Shown: piece after piece, positions 25,474 to 36,129 of the stretch
Position numbering within the stretch: the first letter of the stretch is position 1
Layout: each line of letters starts with the position of its first letter
Assembly (NCBI RefSeq): GCF_001306915.1
Contig: NZ_LJTC01000005.1
Location: 186,001-250,000, forward strand
Source: Pseudoalteromonas lipolytica
GTDB taxonomy: Bacteria; Pseudomonadota; Gammaproteobacteria; Enterobacterales; Alteromonadaceae
Reading direction: 5' to 3'
DNA length: 64,000 nucleotides
Translations under genes and position numbers: made by a program
Notes under the pieces: generated by a model
The model's database searches: none
The model's input: only the letters and a program-made list of their open reading frames with translations
Told to the model about the DNA's origin: nothing

Positions 25474-26249
25474 GCCTTACTCTTATTTTCTAATTGTTCT
25501 TCTTGCACTGGCTTCCAGCTCACTGCAAGACCGGTATCATACCGTAAATCAACAACATCGATTTGTGCATCTGCACGTTGTTCCATGCGCGGATACACGT
25601 CAATAAAACGCTGTACACGCTTTGCTTTTTCTTTGCGGCCTAAGTTCAGGCGAATGCCGTTATCAAGCCATAACTGCCACGAAAAGCGCTCAGAAAGCGC
25701 TAAACTAGTCAGCTCTAAGTTATTCACTTTGAGCATTTCTTGAAATTGACTAAATGCTGTCCACGCCTCAATCTCACTGCCTTCAGGGCCGTATAATTGT
25801 GGCAAGCTTGTGGGTAATTTATCACTACTTGCTTGGAACACTTCGCCTGCTTGGTTTAACAGCATATCACTGTTCCAATGAGCTACAGCTTGATGTTCAA
25901 CAACATATACTTGCAGGGTATCTGGCCATTGCTTTCTGACCGATGCCGTTGCCACCCACGGCAAGCTTTGTACTAAGCGTTGCACATGTTTTACGTCTAA
26001 TTCAAAAAAACTCGATAAGTCGGCTTTTTTTATTGCACCAATAATTGCTTTCTCATCAGTATATTGGGGCTGTCCAAGTACTGATAAATGCTTTATTTGT
26101 GCGTCTTTGTTTTCTACCAACCAATCTGAGACGCCCGTGGTGATTTTTACTAATGCGAAAATCACGACTAGAAAAAAGCTCACACCAAAAATCAACGACC
26201 AATTTAGTTGCTGTTTTAATTGTTGCGCTTTTTCTAAAAAAGGATGCAT
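25470..26249 (-). CDS. ftsQ: Cell division protein FtsQ
   Basis: FtsQ is the bitopic inner-membrane protein that bridges early and late divisome proteins through FtsB and FtsL. From the ATG at 26249 it has 259 residues: a short cytoplasmic tail, one transmembrane helix (SLIFGVSFFLVVIFALV, about 17-34), a POTRA region starting with IKHLSVLGQPQYTD, and the FtsQ core domain (LPQLYGPEGSE onward). An upstream TTG at 26279 is in frame, but the ATG sits one base after the ddl stop and gives the family N-terminus. The 3' end overlaps ftsA by 4 bp. Confidence 0.96.
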   Translation of the reverse strand: MHPFLEKAQQLKQQLNWSLIFGVSFFLVVIFALVKITTGVSDWLVENKDAQIKHLSVLGQPQYTDEKAIIGAIKKADLSSFFELDVKHVQRLVQSLPWVATASVRKQWPDTLQVYVVEHQAVAHWNSDMLLNQAGEVFQASSDKLPTSLPQLYGPEGSEIEAWTAFSQFQEMLKVNNLELTSLALSERFSWQLWLDNGIRLNLGRKEKAKRVQRFIDVYPRMEQRADAQIDVVDLRYDTGLAVSWKPVQEEQLENKSKA

Positions 26250-26250
26250 A

Positions 26251-27171
26251 TTAAAGGGTTTGCTCCAAAATGCGAACAACTAATTGCTCAAAGCTTGCAC
26301 CATTCGCTTTTGCAGCCATGGGCACTAAAGACTTCTCTGTCATGCCTGGTACCGTATTTACTTCTAATAAGTAAAAGTTACCTTGCTGATCACGCATCGC
26401 ATCAACACGCCCCCAACCACTTGCACCCACTAAATCAAATGCTTTTAATGCCATATCTTGCAACAATTCAGTTTCTTGCGCAGATATATCTGCAGGGCAA
26501 TGATACTGAGTTGTATTCGATTGATACTTAGCTTGATAGTCATAAAAGCCATTTGGCGTCGTCATCTCAATGACAGGCTGGACATCTTGCCCAAGTACAG
26601 CAACAGTAAATTCACGGCCAGTGATCCATTGCTCAACAAGCACTTGGCTATCAAACTTAAATGCAGCGTTAAGCGCCGCATCGAGTTGCTCTGCGCTGTT
26701 TGCTTCTGCCATACCAATGCTTGAACCTTCATGTGAGGGTTTTACCATCACTTTACCAAATTCATTAATAATCGCTTGGCTATCAAACTCATGGCGACTA
26801 TCAACAACAGTGTAAGGCGCTGTGCTTAGCCCCATTGCTTTAAATAAGTGCTTACAACGCACTTTATCCATCGCAAGCGCAGAACCTAAAACGTCACTGC
26901 CAGTATATGGGATACCCATAAATTCAAGTGCACCTTGAATAGTGCCATCTTCGCCACCACGACCATGCAGAGCAATAAACACACGTTCAATGTTTAGCTC
27001 TTTTAATTGCCATAGCGGCTGATCTTTCGGATCAAAAGCAATGGCATCAACGCCAGCACTTTGCAAAGCATTCAATACAGCTTGGCCTGATTTAAGAGAG
27101 ACTTCTCGTTCGGCAGATGTGCCACCAAAAAGTACCGCTACTTTGCCAAATTTGTCACTTAACTGGCTCAT
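26251..27171 (-). CDS. ddl: D-alanine--D-alanine ligase (DdlB type)
   Basis: Ddl joins two D-alanines with ATP for the peptidoglycan stem peptide. The 306-residue length equals DdlB. Visible are [20 protein letters not shown], the His of [12 protein letters not shown], the ATP-grasp loop [19 protein letters not shown], and the Mg-binding [19 protein letters not shown]. It overlaps murC by 4 bp, and the next gene, ftsQ, begins one base past its stop, the usual DdlB context. Confidence 0.98.
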   Translation of the reverse strand: MSQLSDKFGKVAVLFGGTSAEREVSLKSGQAVLNALQSAGVDAIAFDPKDQPLWQLKELNIERVFIALHGRGGEDGTIQGALEFMGIPYTGSDVLGSALAMDKVRCKHLFKAMGLSTAPYTVVDSRHEFDSQAIINEFGKVMVKPSHEGSSIGMAEANSAEQLDAALNAAFKFDSQVLVEQWITGREFTVAVLGQDVQPVIEMTTPNGFYDYQAKYQSNTTQYHCPADISAQETELLQDMALKAFDLVGASGWGRVDAMRDQQGNFYLLEVNTVPGMTEKSLVPMAAKANGASFEQLVVRILEQTL

Positions 27172-28604
27172 ACGTTTACCTGCTTTAGTTGTTCAATAGA
27201 CAACTCGGTTGCTGCTAACTTTTTCACTAACTGGCCTATGTTACCAGCGCCTTGTGTTAAAACTAAATCATTATCTTGCAGTGTATTCGCTAGGACACCG
27301 GCAAGCTCAGAGTTACTAGCAACATGTAATGGCTCTTTGCCACGTTGGCGTAAACTGCGACATAAACTCTTGCTGTCGGCTCCCACGATTGGCTCTTCAC
27401 CCGCTGAGTACACATCAAGGAGTAATAACTGATCAACATCAGCCAGTACTTTGACAAAGTCTTCGTATAAATCACGGGTTCGACTATAACGGTGCGGCTG
27501 ATAAATCATCACTAAACGTTTATCTGGCCACCCTTCACGAACCGCCGCAATTGTTGCTGCAACTTCTGATGGGTGATGACCATAATCATCAACTAACATC
27601 ACATTACCGCGTTCATTCTCAAAGCTTCCATAATGCTGAAAACGACGGCCTACGCCCTCAAATTTTGTCAGCGCTTCTAAAATTGCATGGTTAGCTATGT
27701 TTTGATCTTTAGCCACCGCAATCGCAGCTGTCGCGTTAAGCGCATTGTGCTTACCCGGCATATTAAGCGTAACGGCTAGGCTTTCACCTTGCTTATTTAC
27801 AACATTAAATGAACAAGTATTCGCTGTTTGGCTAAAATCAACCATGCGGTAATCAGCTTCTGCCGACTCACCATAGGTAATCACAGGGCGTCCAAAGCGA
27901 GGGATCAACTCCGCTGCAACCTCAGAATCAATACACACAACAGCTAAACCATAAAACGGTAAGTTATGAATGAAATCAACATACGTGTCTTTCATTTTTT
28001 CTAAGCTACCGCCGTATGTATCCATGTGATCTTCTTCAATATTCGTGATCACCGACACCATAGGCTGTAAGTGTAAGAATGACGCATCACTCTCATCAGC
28101 TTCTGCAATTAAAAAGTCGCTTTTACCGACCTTGGCATTACTTCCAGCGCTGTTTAACAAGCCACCAATAATAAAGGTTGGATCAAGGCCCGCTTGTGCA
28201 TAAATACTTGCTATTAAACTGGTTGTTGTTGTTTTACCATGAGTGCCCGCTACAGCAATACCGTGACGAAAGCGCATTAATTCTGCCAACATTTCGGCGC
28301 GGCGAACAATTGGAATACGTGCCGCTTTTGCTGCTTTAATCTCAGGGTTTTGCTCGTTAATCGCACTTGATACCACGACAACGCTGGCATCTTTTACATT
28401 GTTTTCATCATGACCAATAAATACTTCTGCACCCACTTGTATTAAGCGCTCAGTCATCGCACTGTGCGCAATGTCTGAACCTGTGATGCGGTAGCCTTCA
28501 AAAGCAAGTACTTCGGCAATACCACCCATGCCTGCACCACCAATACCCACAAAGTGGATGGTGTCGATACGACGCATCGCAGGACGAGTGTTGTTTTCTT
28601 TCAT
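27168..28604 (-). CDS. murC: UDP-N-acetylmuramate--L-alanine ligase
   Basis: MurC adds L-Ala to UDP-MurNAc, the first amino acid of the stem peptide. The 478-residue protein has the UDP-binding Rossmann loop [17 protein letters not shown], the ATP loop [20 protein letters not shown], and the C-terminal Mur-ligase motif [14 protein letters not shown]. The ATG at 28604 is the preferred start; a GTG at 28619, just after the murG stop, is an alternative. The end overlaps ddl by 4 bp. Confidence 0.97.
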   Translation of the reverse strand: MKENNTRPAMRRIDTIHFVGIGGAGMGGIAEVLAFEGYRITGSDIAHSAMTERLIQVGAEVFIGHDENNVKDASVVVVSSAINEQNPEIKAAKAARIPIVRRAEMLAELMRFRHGIAVAGTHGKTTTTSLIASIYAQAGLDPTFIIGGLLNSAGSNAKVGKSDFLIAEADESDASFLHLQPMVSVITNIEEDHMDTYGGSLEKMKDTYVDFIHNLPFYGLAVVCIDSEVAAELIPRFGRPVITYGESAEADYRMVDFSQTANTCSFNVVNKQGESLAVTLNMPGKHNALNATAAIAVAKDQNIANHAILEALTKFEGVGRRFQHYGSFENERGNVMLVDDYGHHPSEVAATIAAVREGWPDKRLVMIYQPHRYSRTRDLYEDFVKVLADVDQLLLLDVYSAGEEPIVGADSKSLCRSLRQRGKEPLHVASNSELAGVLANTLQDNDLVLTQGAGNIGQLVKKLAATELSIEQLKQVNV

Positions 28605-28621
28605 CGTGCTTTCTTTCACTA

Positions 28622-29695
28622 CTAATCTCTTCTATCTGCTAGTTGCTCACAGCGTTTTGCAACATTGGCTGTGGCATCTAAAATAGCAAGCTGTTTTGCT
28701 TTACTTGCCATTGTTGAAATTTTTTCTGGTGCATTTAAGTAAGGCGTTAATAACTCAACAACCGTCGCTTGGTTAAACTCACTTTGCTGCATAATCAATG
28801 CAGCTTGCTCAGTCACTAAATACTTTGCATTGGCAGTTTGATGGTCATCGACAGCATGTGGAAAAGGCACAAATAAGGCCATTCTTCCGGCTGCAGCTAT
28901 CTCACTCACCGTTAACGCACCAGCACGGCAAATTACCAAATCAGCCCATTGATATGCGCTATCCATATCATCAATGAATTCAGCGACTTTACTATTTTCA
29001 GTTAACCCTAACTGTTGATAGCTGGCAGTCACATTCGGTTCATTATTTTTACCTGTTTGGTGCCATATATTAAGCGTTGTTAGCGCTGAAAGTTCACTGA
29101 ATACAGCTGGTAAAGTATCATTAAGAACTTGCGCACCGAGTGAACCGCCAACTACTAGCACATTAATCGGTGTCGCTGTTTGCTTTACAGTGACATTAGC
29201 GACACTTGCTCTGACTGGGTTACCGACTACTTCACATTGTTCTTTTGCAAAAGCCGATGGAAAAGCAGCTAAAACTTTATTGGCAAACTTTGCTAGCCAA
29301 CGATTACTCATGCCTGCAACAGCATTTTGCTCATGAATAACCAAAGGAATACCTAAGCTCTTTGCTGCTATGCCCGTAGGTCCAGTCACATAACCACCCA
29401 TAGCTAAAACAACATCGGGCTTTTGTGCTTTTAAAATTTTGCGTGCTTGAAAAATGGCATTCATCACCATAAATGGTGCCTTGACCAAACGTTTAATACC
29501 ATTGCCACGCACACCTTTCACATTGATAAAATCAATCTCAATGTTGTGCTTAGGTACTACCGTTGCTTCCATTCTGTCAGGCGTGCCAATCCAGCTAACC
29601 TGCCAGCCTTGCTGCTTTAAAAAATCAGCAACTGCAATACCCGGGAAAATATGACCACCAGTACCGCCTGCAACAACAAGTAATTTTTTACTCAT
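28622..29695 (-). CDS. murG: MurG glycosyltransferase (lipid II synthase)
   Basis: MurG transfers GlcNAc from UDP-GlcNAc to lipid I on the inner face of the membrane, producing lipid II. The 357-residue GT28 enzyme carries the glycine loop [41 protein letters not shown], the second-domain loop [13 protein letters not shown] and the donor-site [15 protein letters not shown]. It overlaps ftsW upstream by 4 bp, the usual order. Confidence 0.98.
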   Translation of the reverse strand: MSKKLLVVAGGTGGHIFPGIAVADFLKQQGWQVSWIGTPDRMEATVVPKHNIEIDFINVKGVRGNGIKRLVKAPFMVMNAIFQARKILKAQKPDVVLAMGGYVTGPTGIAAKSLGIPLVIHEQNAVAGMSNRWLAKFANKVLAAFPSAFAKEQCEVVGNPVRASVANVTVKQTATPINVLVVGGSLGAQVLNDTLPAVFSELSALTTLNIWHQTGKNNEPNVTASYQQLGLTENSKVAEFIDDMDSAYQWADLVICRAGALTVSEIAAAGRMALFVPFPHAVDDHQTANAKYLVTEQAALIMQQSEFNQATVVELLTPYLNAPEKISTMASKAKQLAILDATANVAKRCEQLADRRD

Positions 29696-30867
29696 CGCTT
29701 ACCTCCTCGAGAGGTTGCCTGCTTAGTTGCCATTTTTGTCTCAAAATCTATTCGCAAAAGTACACCTGTTGCTATGGTCATAATTAATAAACTAGAGCCA
29801 CCGTAAGAAACAAACGGCAGTGTTAAACCTTTGGTTGGCAAAATACCCGCACTTGCGCCAACATTTACCATGGTTTGAAACGCAAACCAGATACCAATAG
29901 CAAAAGCAAAATAGCCTTCGTACTCTTTGCCGCATTTCAATGCTTTTTGACCAATTAACAGGGCTCTGAATACAAACACAGCAAGCACAATCAAAATACT
30001 TAATACGCCAAAAAAGCCAAGCTCTTCACCAATCACTGCAAAGATAAAGTCATTATGTGCTTCAGGAAGATATTGAAGTTTTTGCACGCTATTTCCTAAG
30101 CCTTGACCAAACCAACCACCTTGACTGTATGCCATTAGCGATTGCACTAACTGATAACCTTTACCGAATGGATCTTCCCACGGCTCTAAAAAGCCAGTGA
30201 CACGAGCCATACGGTATGGTTCAGCGATAATTAGCACTACTACGGCAGCAATACCCGTTAAAATAAGGCCAAAAAACTGCCATAACTTAGCCCCCGCTAA
30301 AAACAACAAACCAACTGTCGTCACAAACAGTACAACTACGGTCCCTAAATCTGGTTGCATCAAAATCAAAAATGCATACACACCAAATACAGCTAATGGC
30401 TTGAAAAAACCTTTTAAGTTCTCTTGTACTTCTTCACGTTTACGTACCAAGTAACCGGCAATATAGCTAAAGAAATACAACTTGGCGGCTTCAGCGACCT
30501 GAAAGCCAACTGGGCCAATAGGTATCCAACGCTTTGCACCGTTCACTTCACGGCCAACAATCAGCACTAAAACCAGCAAACCTAAACCCAGCAACAATAA
30601 ATAGGCGTTACTGCGCTTCCACCAATCCATAGGCACGTTTGTGGCAATCCAAAATAAGAAAAAGCCCATAATTAAGAACATGCCGTGGCGAATAATAATG
30701 TGATACGGATTATCAAATAATCGCTCTGCTGTTGGCATAGAGGCACTGGTTACCATCACAAAGCCAACGCCAATCAACATCAACATGCAATACAATAACG
30801 GCACATCATAAAGCTGTGGCGATTGCTTTGGTGTTAATGCGTCACGGATGTCAGCAAATGCAATCAT
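29692..30867 (-). CDS. ftsW: FtsW, SEDS-family peptidoglycan polymerase
   Basis: FtsW is the septal peptidoglycan glycosyltransferase that works with FtsI. The 391-residue protein has about ten transmembrane helices and the SEDS signatures NGAKRWIPIGPVGFQVAE and PDLGTVVV, HNDFIFAVIGEELGFFG, and the C-terminal LPTKGLTLPFVSYGGSSL. The ATG at 30867 has a perfect GGAGG seven bases upstream and overlaps the murD stop (ATGA). The GTG at 30888 is less likely. It overlaps murG by 4 bp. Confidence 0.97.
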   Translation of the reverse strand: MIAFADIRDALTPKQSPQLYDVPLLYCMLMLIGVGFVMVTSASMPTAERLFDNPYHIIIRHGMFLIMGFFLFWIATNVPMDWWKRSNAYLLLLGLGLLVLVLIVGREVNGAKRWIPIGPVGFQVAEAAKLYFFSYIAGYLVRKREEVQENLKGFFKPLAVFGVYAFLILMQPDLGTVVVLFVTTVGLLFLAGAKLWQFFGLILTGIAAVVVLIIAEPYRMARVTGFLEPWEDPFGKGYQLVQSLMAYSQGGWFGQGLGNSVQKLQYLPEAHNDFIFAVIGEELGFFGVLSILIVLAVFVFRALLIGQKALKCGKEYEGYFAFAIGIWFAFQTMVNVGASAGILPTKGLTLPFVSYGGSSLLIMTIATGVLLRIDFETKMATKQATSRGGKR

Positions 30868-32189
30868 ACTGCCTCCGCCAATACGCACTGCGCAAAATCA
30901 TCACCACGTTGCATGTAATTGTTGTACATATCAATGCTGGCACATGCAGGTGCTAATAAAACGATATCGCCACTGCTGCTTAACTGTTTTGCTAGTTGCA
31001 CAGCTTCATGCATGTTGGTGGTTAGGTGGCCTTTTTCGGTTAATGCTACGAGAGCTTTAGCATCCTTACCAAAACAAATAAGCGCTTTCACTTTGTTGTT
31101 TAAGTATGGTTTTAAGGCATCTAAATCAGCCCCCTTTGCATCACCACCGGCAATCACAACCAATTGCTTTGCTTGATCAGCTAAGCTTTCAATCGCTGCG
31201 ATAGTTGCACCTACATTGGTCGCTTTTGAATCGTTAAAGTATTTTACTTCATTAATTTCAGCGACAAACTGGCAACGGTGTGCAAGCCCAGTAAAAGCAC
31301 TAAACGCTTGCTGGTAATGCCCTTTAGCAATATCAAACGGGCTCAGTAATGCCATCACCGCTAAAGCGTTTTGTTGATTGTGTGAACCAACAACATTTAA
31401 GCAGCTTGCTGGTAATACTGGTTTACCGTGTGCTGCAAAGTATTGTTCGCCTTGATGTTCAACCAAGGCAAAATCTGCATTGGCGAGCGCAAAGCTTACT
31501 TGGGGTTGCTTTGCAGTGTGTGTTGCCACATCAATGGCATTAACTACAGCAAGCTCTGAGCCATTATAAATACTTTGTTTAGAGTCTATGTATGCTTGAT
31601 AACTTGAATAACGATCGAGGTGGTCTTCACTCACATTCAACACACAGGCACTTTTCGCTTTTAAGCTATGCGTGGTATCAAGTTGAAAACTCGACAGTTC
31701 AAGTACATACACATCATAGTCTTGCGATAGTAAATCAAGTACCGCAGTACCAATGTTGCCACCAAGGCCAACTTTATAACCGGCCGCTTTCAGTACTTCA
31801 AACGCCAATGTGACCACTGTCGACTTACCATTTGAACCTGTCACCGCAACAATTGGTTTATCGGTTAAACGGGCAAAAAGCTCCACGTCACCAATCACTT
31901 CAACACCAGCATCAATCGCTTTTGCTACAGCGGGTGTCGCGAGGCTTAAACCTGGGCTGATAATAATAATGTCATTGCTGGCTAAGTCTGCCTGTTCTAA
32001 ATCACCAAAGTGAGTCGTTAACTCACTGGCATGCTCATTTAGCCAATCAGCACCCGGCGGCGCTGTGCGGCTATCAACAACAATTGGCTTAATATTCTGA
32101 GATAATAAAAAACGCACAATGCCCAGACCGGTTACACCGAGTCCGAGCACTGAAATTTGTTTATTTTTAATCTCGTTAATAACTGTCAT
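30864..32189 (-). CDS. murD: UDP-N-acetylmuramoyl-L-alanine--D-glutamate ligase
   Basis: MurD adds D-Glu to UDP-MurNAc-L-Ala. The 441-residue cytoplasmic ligase shows the N-terminal loop VLGLGVTGLGIVRFLL, the ATP loop VTGSNGKSTVVTL, LNVSEDHLDRY, HRCQFVAEINEVKYFNDSKA with the Mur-family Lys, and the C-terminal LLAPACASIDMYNNYMQRGD. The ATG follows the mraY stop directly (TAAATG). Confidence 0.98.
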   Translation of the reverse strand: MTVINEIKNKQISVLGLGVTGLGIVRFLLSQNIKPIVVDSRTAPPGADWLNEHASELTTHFGDLEQADLASNDIIIISPGLSLATPAVAKAIDAGVEVIGDVELFARLTDKPIVAVTGSNGKSTVVTLAFEVLKAAGYKVGLGGNIGTAVLDLLSQDYDVYVLELSSFQLDTTHSLKAKSACVLNVSEDHLDRYSSYQAYIDSKQSIYNGSELAVVNAIDVATHTAKQPQVSFALANADFALVEHQGEQYFAAHGKPVLPASCLNVVGSHNQQNALAVMALLSPFDIAKGHYQQAFSAFTGLAHRCQFVAEINEVKYFNDSKATNVGATIAAIESLADQAKQLVVIAGGDAKGADLDALKPYLNNKVKALICFGKDAKALVALTEKGHLTTNMHEAVQLAKQLSSSGDIVLLAPACASIDMYNNYMQRGDDFAQCVLAEAV

Positions 32190-33272
32190 TTACCTGATCT
32201 TTAATGTCGCAAGGCCAGCAAGCACTAGCACGATTGAAATAATCCAAAAGCGCACAATTACGCGCGGCTCAGGCCAACCTTTTAATTCATAATGGTGGTG
32301 AATAGGCGCCATTCTAAAAATACGTTGACCACGTAATTTGTAAGAGCCTACTTGTAAAATCACCGACAATGCTTCCATTACGAACACACCACCCATGATG
32401 ATAAGTACTAGTTCTTGGCGAACCAGCACCGCAATAATACCCAGTGCACCACCGAGGGCTAATGAGCCTACATCACCCATAAAAACCTGTGCTGGGTAGG
32501 TGTTAAACCATAAGAAACCAAGTCCAGCTCCCACAATTGCTGTACACACAACCACAAGCTCACTGGCGAGTGGCAAATGCGGAATATGTAGGTAGCTTGA
32601 GAAATTAACGTTACCTGTTAAATAAGCAATAATAGCAAGTGCTGCCGCCACTAAAATGGTTGGTACAATCGCTAAACCATCAAGGCCATCTGTTAGGTTT
32701 ACCGCGTTCGACGTACCTACAATTACAAAGTAAGTCATCACGATATAAAACAACCCTAGCTGTGGTAGCACGTCTTTAAAAAACGGCACAACTAACGAGG
32801 TTTCGCTGCCTTGCTGCGAGGTAAAATAAAGTGCACTGGCAACCACTAACGCAATCACTGATTGCCAAAAGTATTTCCATTTAGCAATTAAGCCTTTAGG
32901 GTCTTTGCGGATCACTTTACGGTAGTCATCAATAAAACCAACCACACCTAACGAGCCCACGACAAATAAGGTTGCCCAAACATATTTATTTGAAAGGTCT
33001 GCCCACAGTAATGTGCTGGTAAAAATCGCCCCTAAAATCAAAATACCGCCCATAGTTGGCGTACCTTTTTTAGATAGGTGAGATTCTGGACCATCGTGAC
33101 GAACCACCTGACCAATCTGCATTTTTTGCAATGCACGAATTAGCTTAGGACCAAAATAAAGTGAGATAAGTAGCGCTGTTAAAATACCTAAAATTGCGCG
33201 CAGCGTTAGGTAAGAAAAAACATTAAAACCACTGTAATACTGTGTTAAATACTCTGCCAGCCAAACTAACAT
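32190..33272 (-). CDS. mraY: Phospho-N-acetylmuramoyl-pentapeptide transferase
   Basis: MraY makes lipid I by moving phospho-MurNAc-pentapeptide onto undecaprenyl phosphate in the inner membrane. The 360-residue protein has about ten helices. It shows [17 protein letters not shown], the catalytic aspartate pair in [38 protein letters not shown], and the histidine motif [13 protein letters not shown]. Its 5' end overlaps murF by 7 bp. Confidence 0.98.
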   Translation of the reverse strand: MLVWLAEYLTQYYSGFNVFSYLTLRAILGILTALLISLYFGPKLIRALQKMQIGQVVRHDGPESHLSKKGTPTMGGILILGAIFTSTLLWADLSNKYVWATLFVVGSLGVVGFIDDYRKVIRKDPKGLIAKWKYFWQSVIALVVASALYFTSQQGSETSLVVPFFKDVLPQLGLFYIVMTYFVIVGTSNAVNLTDGLDGLAIVPTILVAAALAIIAYLTGNVNFSSYLHIPHLPLASELVVVCTAIVGAGLGFLWFNTYPAQVFMGDVGSLALGGALGIIAVLVRQELVLIIMGGVFVMEALSVILQVGSYKLRGQRIFRMAPIHHHYELKGWPEPRVIVRFWIISIVLVLAGLATLKIR

Positions 33273-34654
33273 GACGATACTCCATTATTGCCATTTTGCT
33301 GGCTATTTACTAAATCTGTGACCACAAGCTCCATACGAGAACTGCGCGAGCCTTTTACAACAACTGTGGTTTTTTGCGTCGATTGAGCTAGTTCGCTTTG
33401 TAATTGTTGTAATAATTGTTCACGGCTTGAGAAGTGGCGGTTTGGCTTTTCAAATACATCACTGGCTGACTTGCTTAATACGCCTAGGCTGTAAAGCTCA
33501 TCAATGCCTTTTTGCTGTGCATATTCACCGACTTGTTGATGATAAAAACGCGCTTCTTCACCCAGCTCGCCCATATCACCTAACGCAAAAATACGACGCC
33601 CCGGCATATCACTTAATAAATCAATTGCTGCTTTAACCGATTGCACATTCGCGTTGTAGGTATCATCAATCACCGTCAATGAGTCTGACACTTTAAGGAC
33701 GTTTACACGACCTTTAACTTCACCCATGGTTGCCAGCGCCGATGCGACACTTTCGAGGCTTACACCGAGCTCAGTGGTTAAGGCGGTGGCAATTAATGCA
33801 TTAGCAATATTATGCTTGCCCGGTAATGCCAGAGTGACAGGTACTTTTTTATTTTTATTGCAAAGCACAAAAGAAGCACGGGCTTGTTCACCAAGCACCA
33901 CATCTTCTGCCCAATAATCTAATTGTTGGCTAGTAGAAAAACGTTTTACATTGCGATTAGTTAACTTTTCAAGCCAAAAATCGGCATAATCGCTATCGCA
34001 ATTGACGATAGCAACACCATCAGGCTTTAAGCCATCATAGATTTCGCCTTTGGCCGTTGCTACACCTTGTAATGAGCCAAAGCCCTCTAAGTGAGAAGCT
34101 GCAACATTACATACCACAGCAACATCAGGTTTCGTCATTGCAACGGTGTAAGCAATTTCACCAATGTGGTTTGCACCTAACTCAATCACCGCATATTGGT
34201 GTTGTGGTTCAAGGCGTAATAACGTGAGTGGTACGCCAATGTCATTATTAAAGTTGCCTTTTGTTGCGAGTACTTCACCATGACCAGATAAAATCGCCGC
34301 ACACATTTCTTTTACGGTCGTTTTACCCACGCTACCAGTAATAGCAATTGTTTTCGGTGCAACCTGTGCCATCACAGCTGCGCCGATGTGACCTAGCGCA
34401 ATACGTGTGTCACTAACCACAAACTGCACAATATCGACATTAACAGGGCGCGCTACAATAGCAGCTGTCGCGCCTTTTTCTTTTGCTTGCGCAACAAATT
34501 TATGGCCATCAAAATTAGGCCCTTGTAGCGCTAAAAACACTTCACCGTCACACAAAGTACGGGTGTCAGTGTTAATATTTTTTACCGTTTGATTACCACC
34601 TTGGTAATCGGTTGCTAGAACTTTAGCTAGCCAATCAAAATCCATAGGGATCAT
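33266..34654 (-). CDS. murF: UDP-MurNAc-tripeptide--D-alanyl-D-alanine ligase
   Basis: MurF adds the D-Ala-D-Ala dipeptide, finishing the cytoplasmic pentapeptide precursor. The 462-residue ligase has the ATP loop [39 protein letters not shown], the Mur-family [17 protein letters not shown] and GDMGELG. The ATG at 34654 overlaps the murE stop by 4 bp; a second ATG three codons in is also possible. Confidence 0.97.
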   Translation of the reverse strand: MIPMDFDWLAKVLATDYQGGNQTVKNINTDTRTLCDGEVFLALQGPNFDGHKFVAQAKEKGATAAIVARPVNVDIVQFVVSDTRIALGHIGAAVMAQVAPKTIAITGSVGKTTVKEMCAAILSGHGEVLATKGNFNNDIGVPLTLLRLEPQHQYAVIELGANHIGEIAYTVAMTKPDVAVVCNVAASHLEGFGSLQGVATAKGEIYDGLKPDGVAIVNCDSDYADFWLEKLTNRNVKRFSTSQQLDYWAEDVVLGEQARASFVLCNKNKKVPVTLALPGKHNIANALIATALTTELGVSLESVASALATMGEVKGRVNVLKVSDSLTVIDDTYNANVQSVKAAIDLLSDMPGRRIFALGDMGELGEEARFYHQQVGEYAQQKGIDELYSLGVLSKSASDVFEKPNRHFSSREQLLQQLQSELAQSTQKTTVVVKGSRSSRMELVVTDLVNSQQNGNNGVSSC

Positions 34655-36129
34655 AACTGCGCCCCTTGCGATTTTTCTTTTAATTGTTGTTGTACATACT
34701 GACGATCGCAGAAGTCGATTCGTTGGTCGCCAATAATTTGATAATCTTCGTGGCCTTTACCCGCAATAAGGATGACATCATCAGCACTCGCTTGCGCAAT
34801 GGCATAACTAATAGCCTGCGCTCGGTCTGCTTCACAATGTGCGCGTCCAGGCTGCTCAAGCCCCGCAACCACATCAGCAATAATTTCGTCAGGGTCTTCA
34901 CTTCTTGGGTTATCGCTGGTGACAATAATACGGTCTGCATTGCCTTCAGCTGCTTTTGCCATCATCGGGCGTTTGCCTTTGTCTCTGTCACCACCACAGC
35001 CAAACACACAGCTAACGCCACCTGGAACGTGCTTTTGCAATGCTTGTAATGCCAGTGCTAATGCATCAGGAGTGTGGGCATAATCAACAATACAAGTCGG
35101 TTGACCTGGTGCACTAAATGCCTGCATGCGACCAGCAACAGGCTGCAATGACTTACACCCTTCAACGAGTAAATCAAGTGGGTAACCCATGCCTAATAAA
35201 GTGGCCATAGCAGCGGCTAAATTATATAAGTTAAACTCGCCAAACAGTGTGCAATTAACTTCGGCTAGCCCCCAGCTGGTATCAAACTTCGCCGAAATAC
35301 CGCTGTTATCATAAGTTACATCGCTAAAATAAACAAAACGCGCATTTTCAGGCGTGAGGTTTTTATGGCCGTAACAAATTAGATTATTGAAGTCGTATTT
35401 TTCTAACCATGCTTCAACTTGCGCATCATCTTGATTAAGCACCACAAGCTGTGGCATATGGTCACGCATTAACATTAACTTGGCATCAGCGTAAGCATCC
35501 ATGGTGCCGTGATAATCTAAGTGATCGCGTGTAAGATTAGTAAATACTGCTGCTTTAAACTGACAATTATCAACGCGATGCTGCACTAAACCATGAGACG
35601 AGACTTCCATGGCCACAACATCATTCTGCTCTGCGACAAGCTCAGATAAAATACGCTGTAAATCAACGCTCGATGGCGTGGTATTTGCAAGCTCAGTTAG
35701 ATTATCAGGGTGCCCATAACCGAGCGTACCAATCACTGCTGCGCGTTTATGACAGTGCTGTGCTAAGTGCGCAATCATTGCTGTGGTTGTTGACTTGCCA
35801 TTGGTGCCTGTCACACCCACTAACTCAAGCTGCTTTGATGGTTGCTGGTAAAAAGCTGCTGCAAGTGCTGGCAGCTTTTTCGCTAAATCGGTAACTAAGT
35901 AAAGTGGTTCAAACTCACTTTCGAACTCACATAAACGGTCAGCAATAACTGCCACCGCACCATTTTCAATGGCTTTGTCAATAAACTGTCCGCCATCAAG
36001 CTGATGGCCTTTAATGGCGACAAACACATCGCCAGCTTTTACATCTCGACTATCAAGACGTAGTTGGTTAACCAATAAACTATTGGCCTCAACATCAATT
36101 TGATTAAGAATCGGTTTTAAATCACGCAT
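34651..36129 (-). CDS. murE: UDP-MurNAc-L-Ala-D-Glu--meso-diaminopimelate ligase
   Basis: MurE adds the third stem-peptide residue. The DNPR motif in TSDNPRSEDPDEII is the signature for meso-diaminopimelate, so the wall is of the usual Gram-negative type. Other landmarks in the 492 residues are LRLDSRDVKAGDVFVAIKG, the ATP loop VTGTNGKSTTTAM, EVSSHGLVQHRV, FTNLTRDHLDYHG and VDYAHTPDAL. It overlaps ftsI by 8 bp and murF by 4 bp. Confidence 0.98.
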   Translation of the reverse strand: MRDLKPILNQIDVEANSLLVNQLRLDSRDVKAGDVFVAIKGHQLDGGQFIDKAIENGAVAVIADRLCEFESEFEPLYLVTDLAKKLPALAAAFYQQPSKQLELVGVTGTNGKSTTTAMIAHLAQHCHKRAAVIGTLGYGHPDNLTELANTTPSSVDLQRILSELVAEQNDVVAMEVSSHGLVQHRVDNCQFKAAVFTNLTRDHLDYHGTMDAYADAKLMLMRDHMPQLVVLNQDDAQVEAWLEKYDFNNLICYGHKNLTPENARFVYFSDVTYDNSGISAKFDTSWGLAEVNCTLFGEFNLYNLAAAMATLLGMGYPLDLLVEGCKSLQPVAGRMQAFSAPGQPTCIVDYAHTPDALALALQALQKHVPGGVSCVFGCGGDRDKGKRPMMAKAAEGNADRIIVTSDNPRSEDPDEIIADVVAGLEQPGRAHCEADRAQAISYAIAQASADDVILIAGKGHEDYQIIGDQRIDFCDRQYVQQQLKEKSQGAQL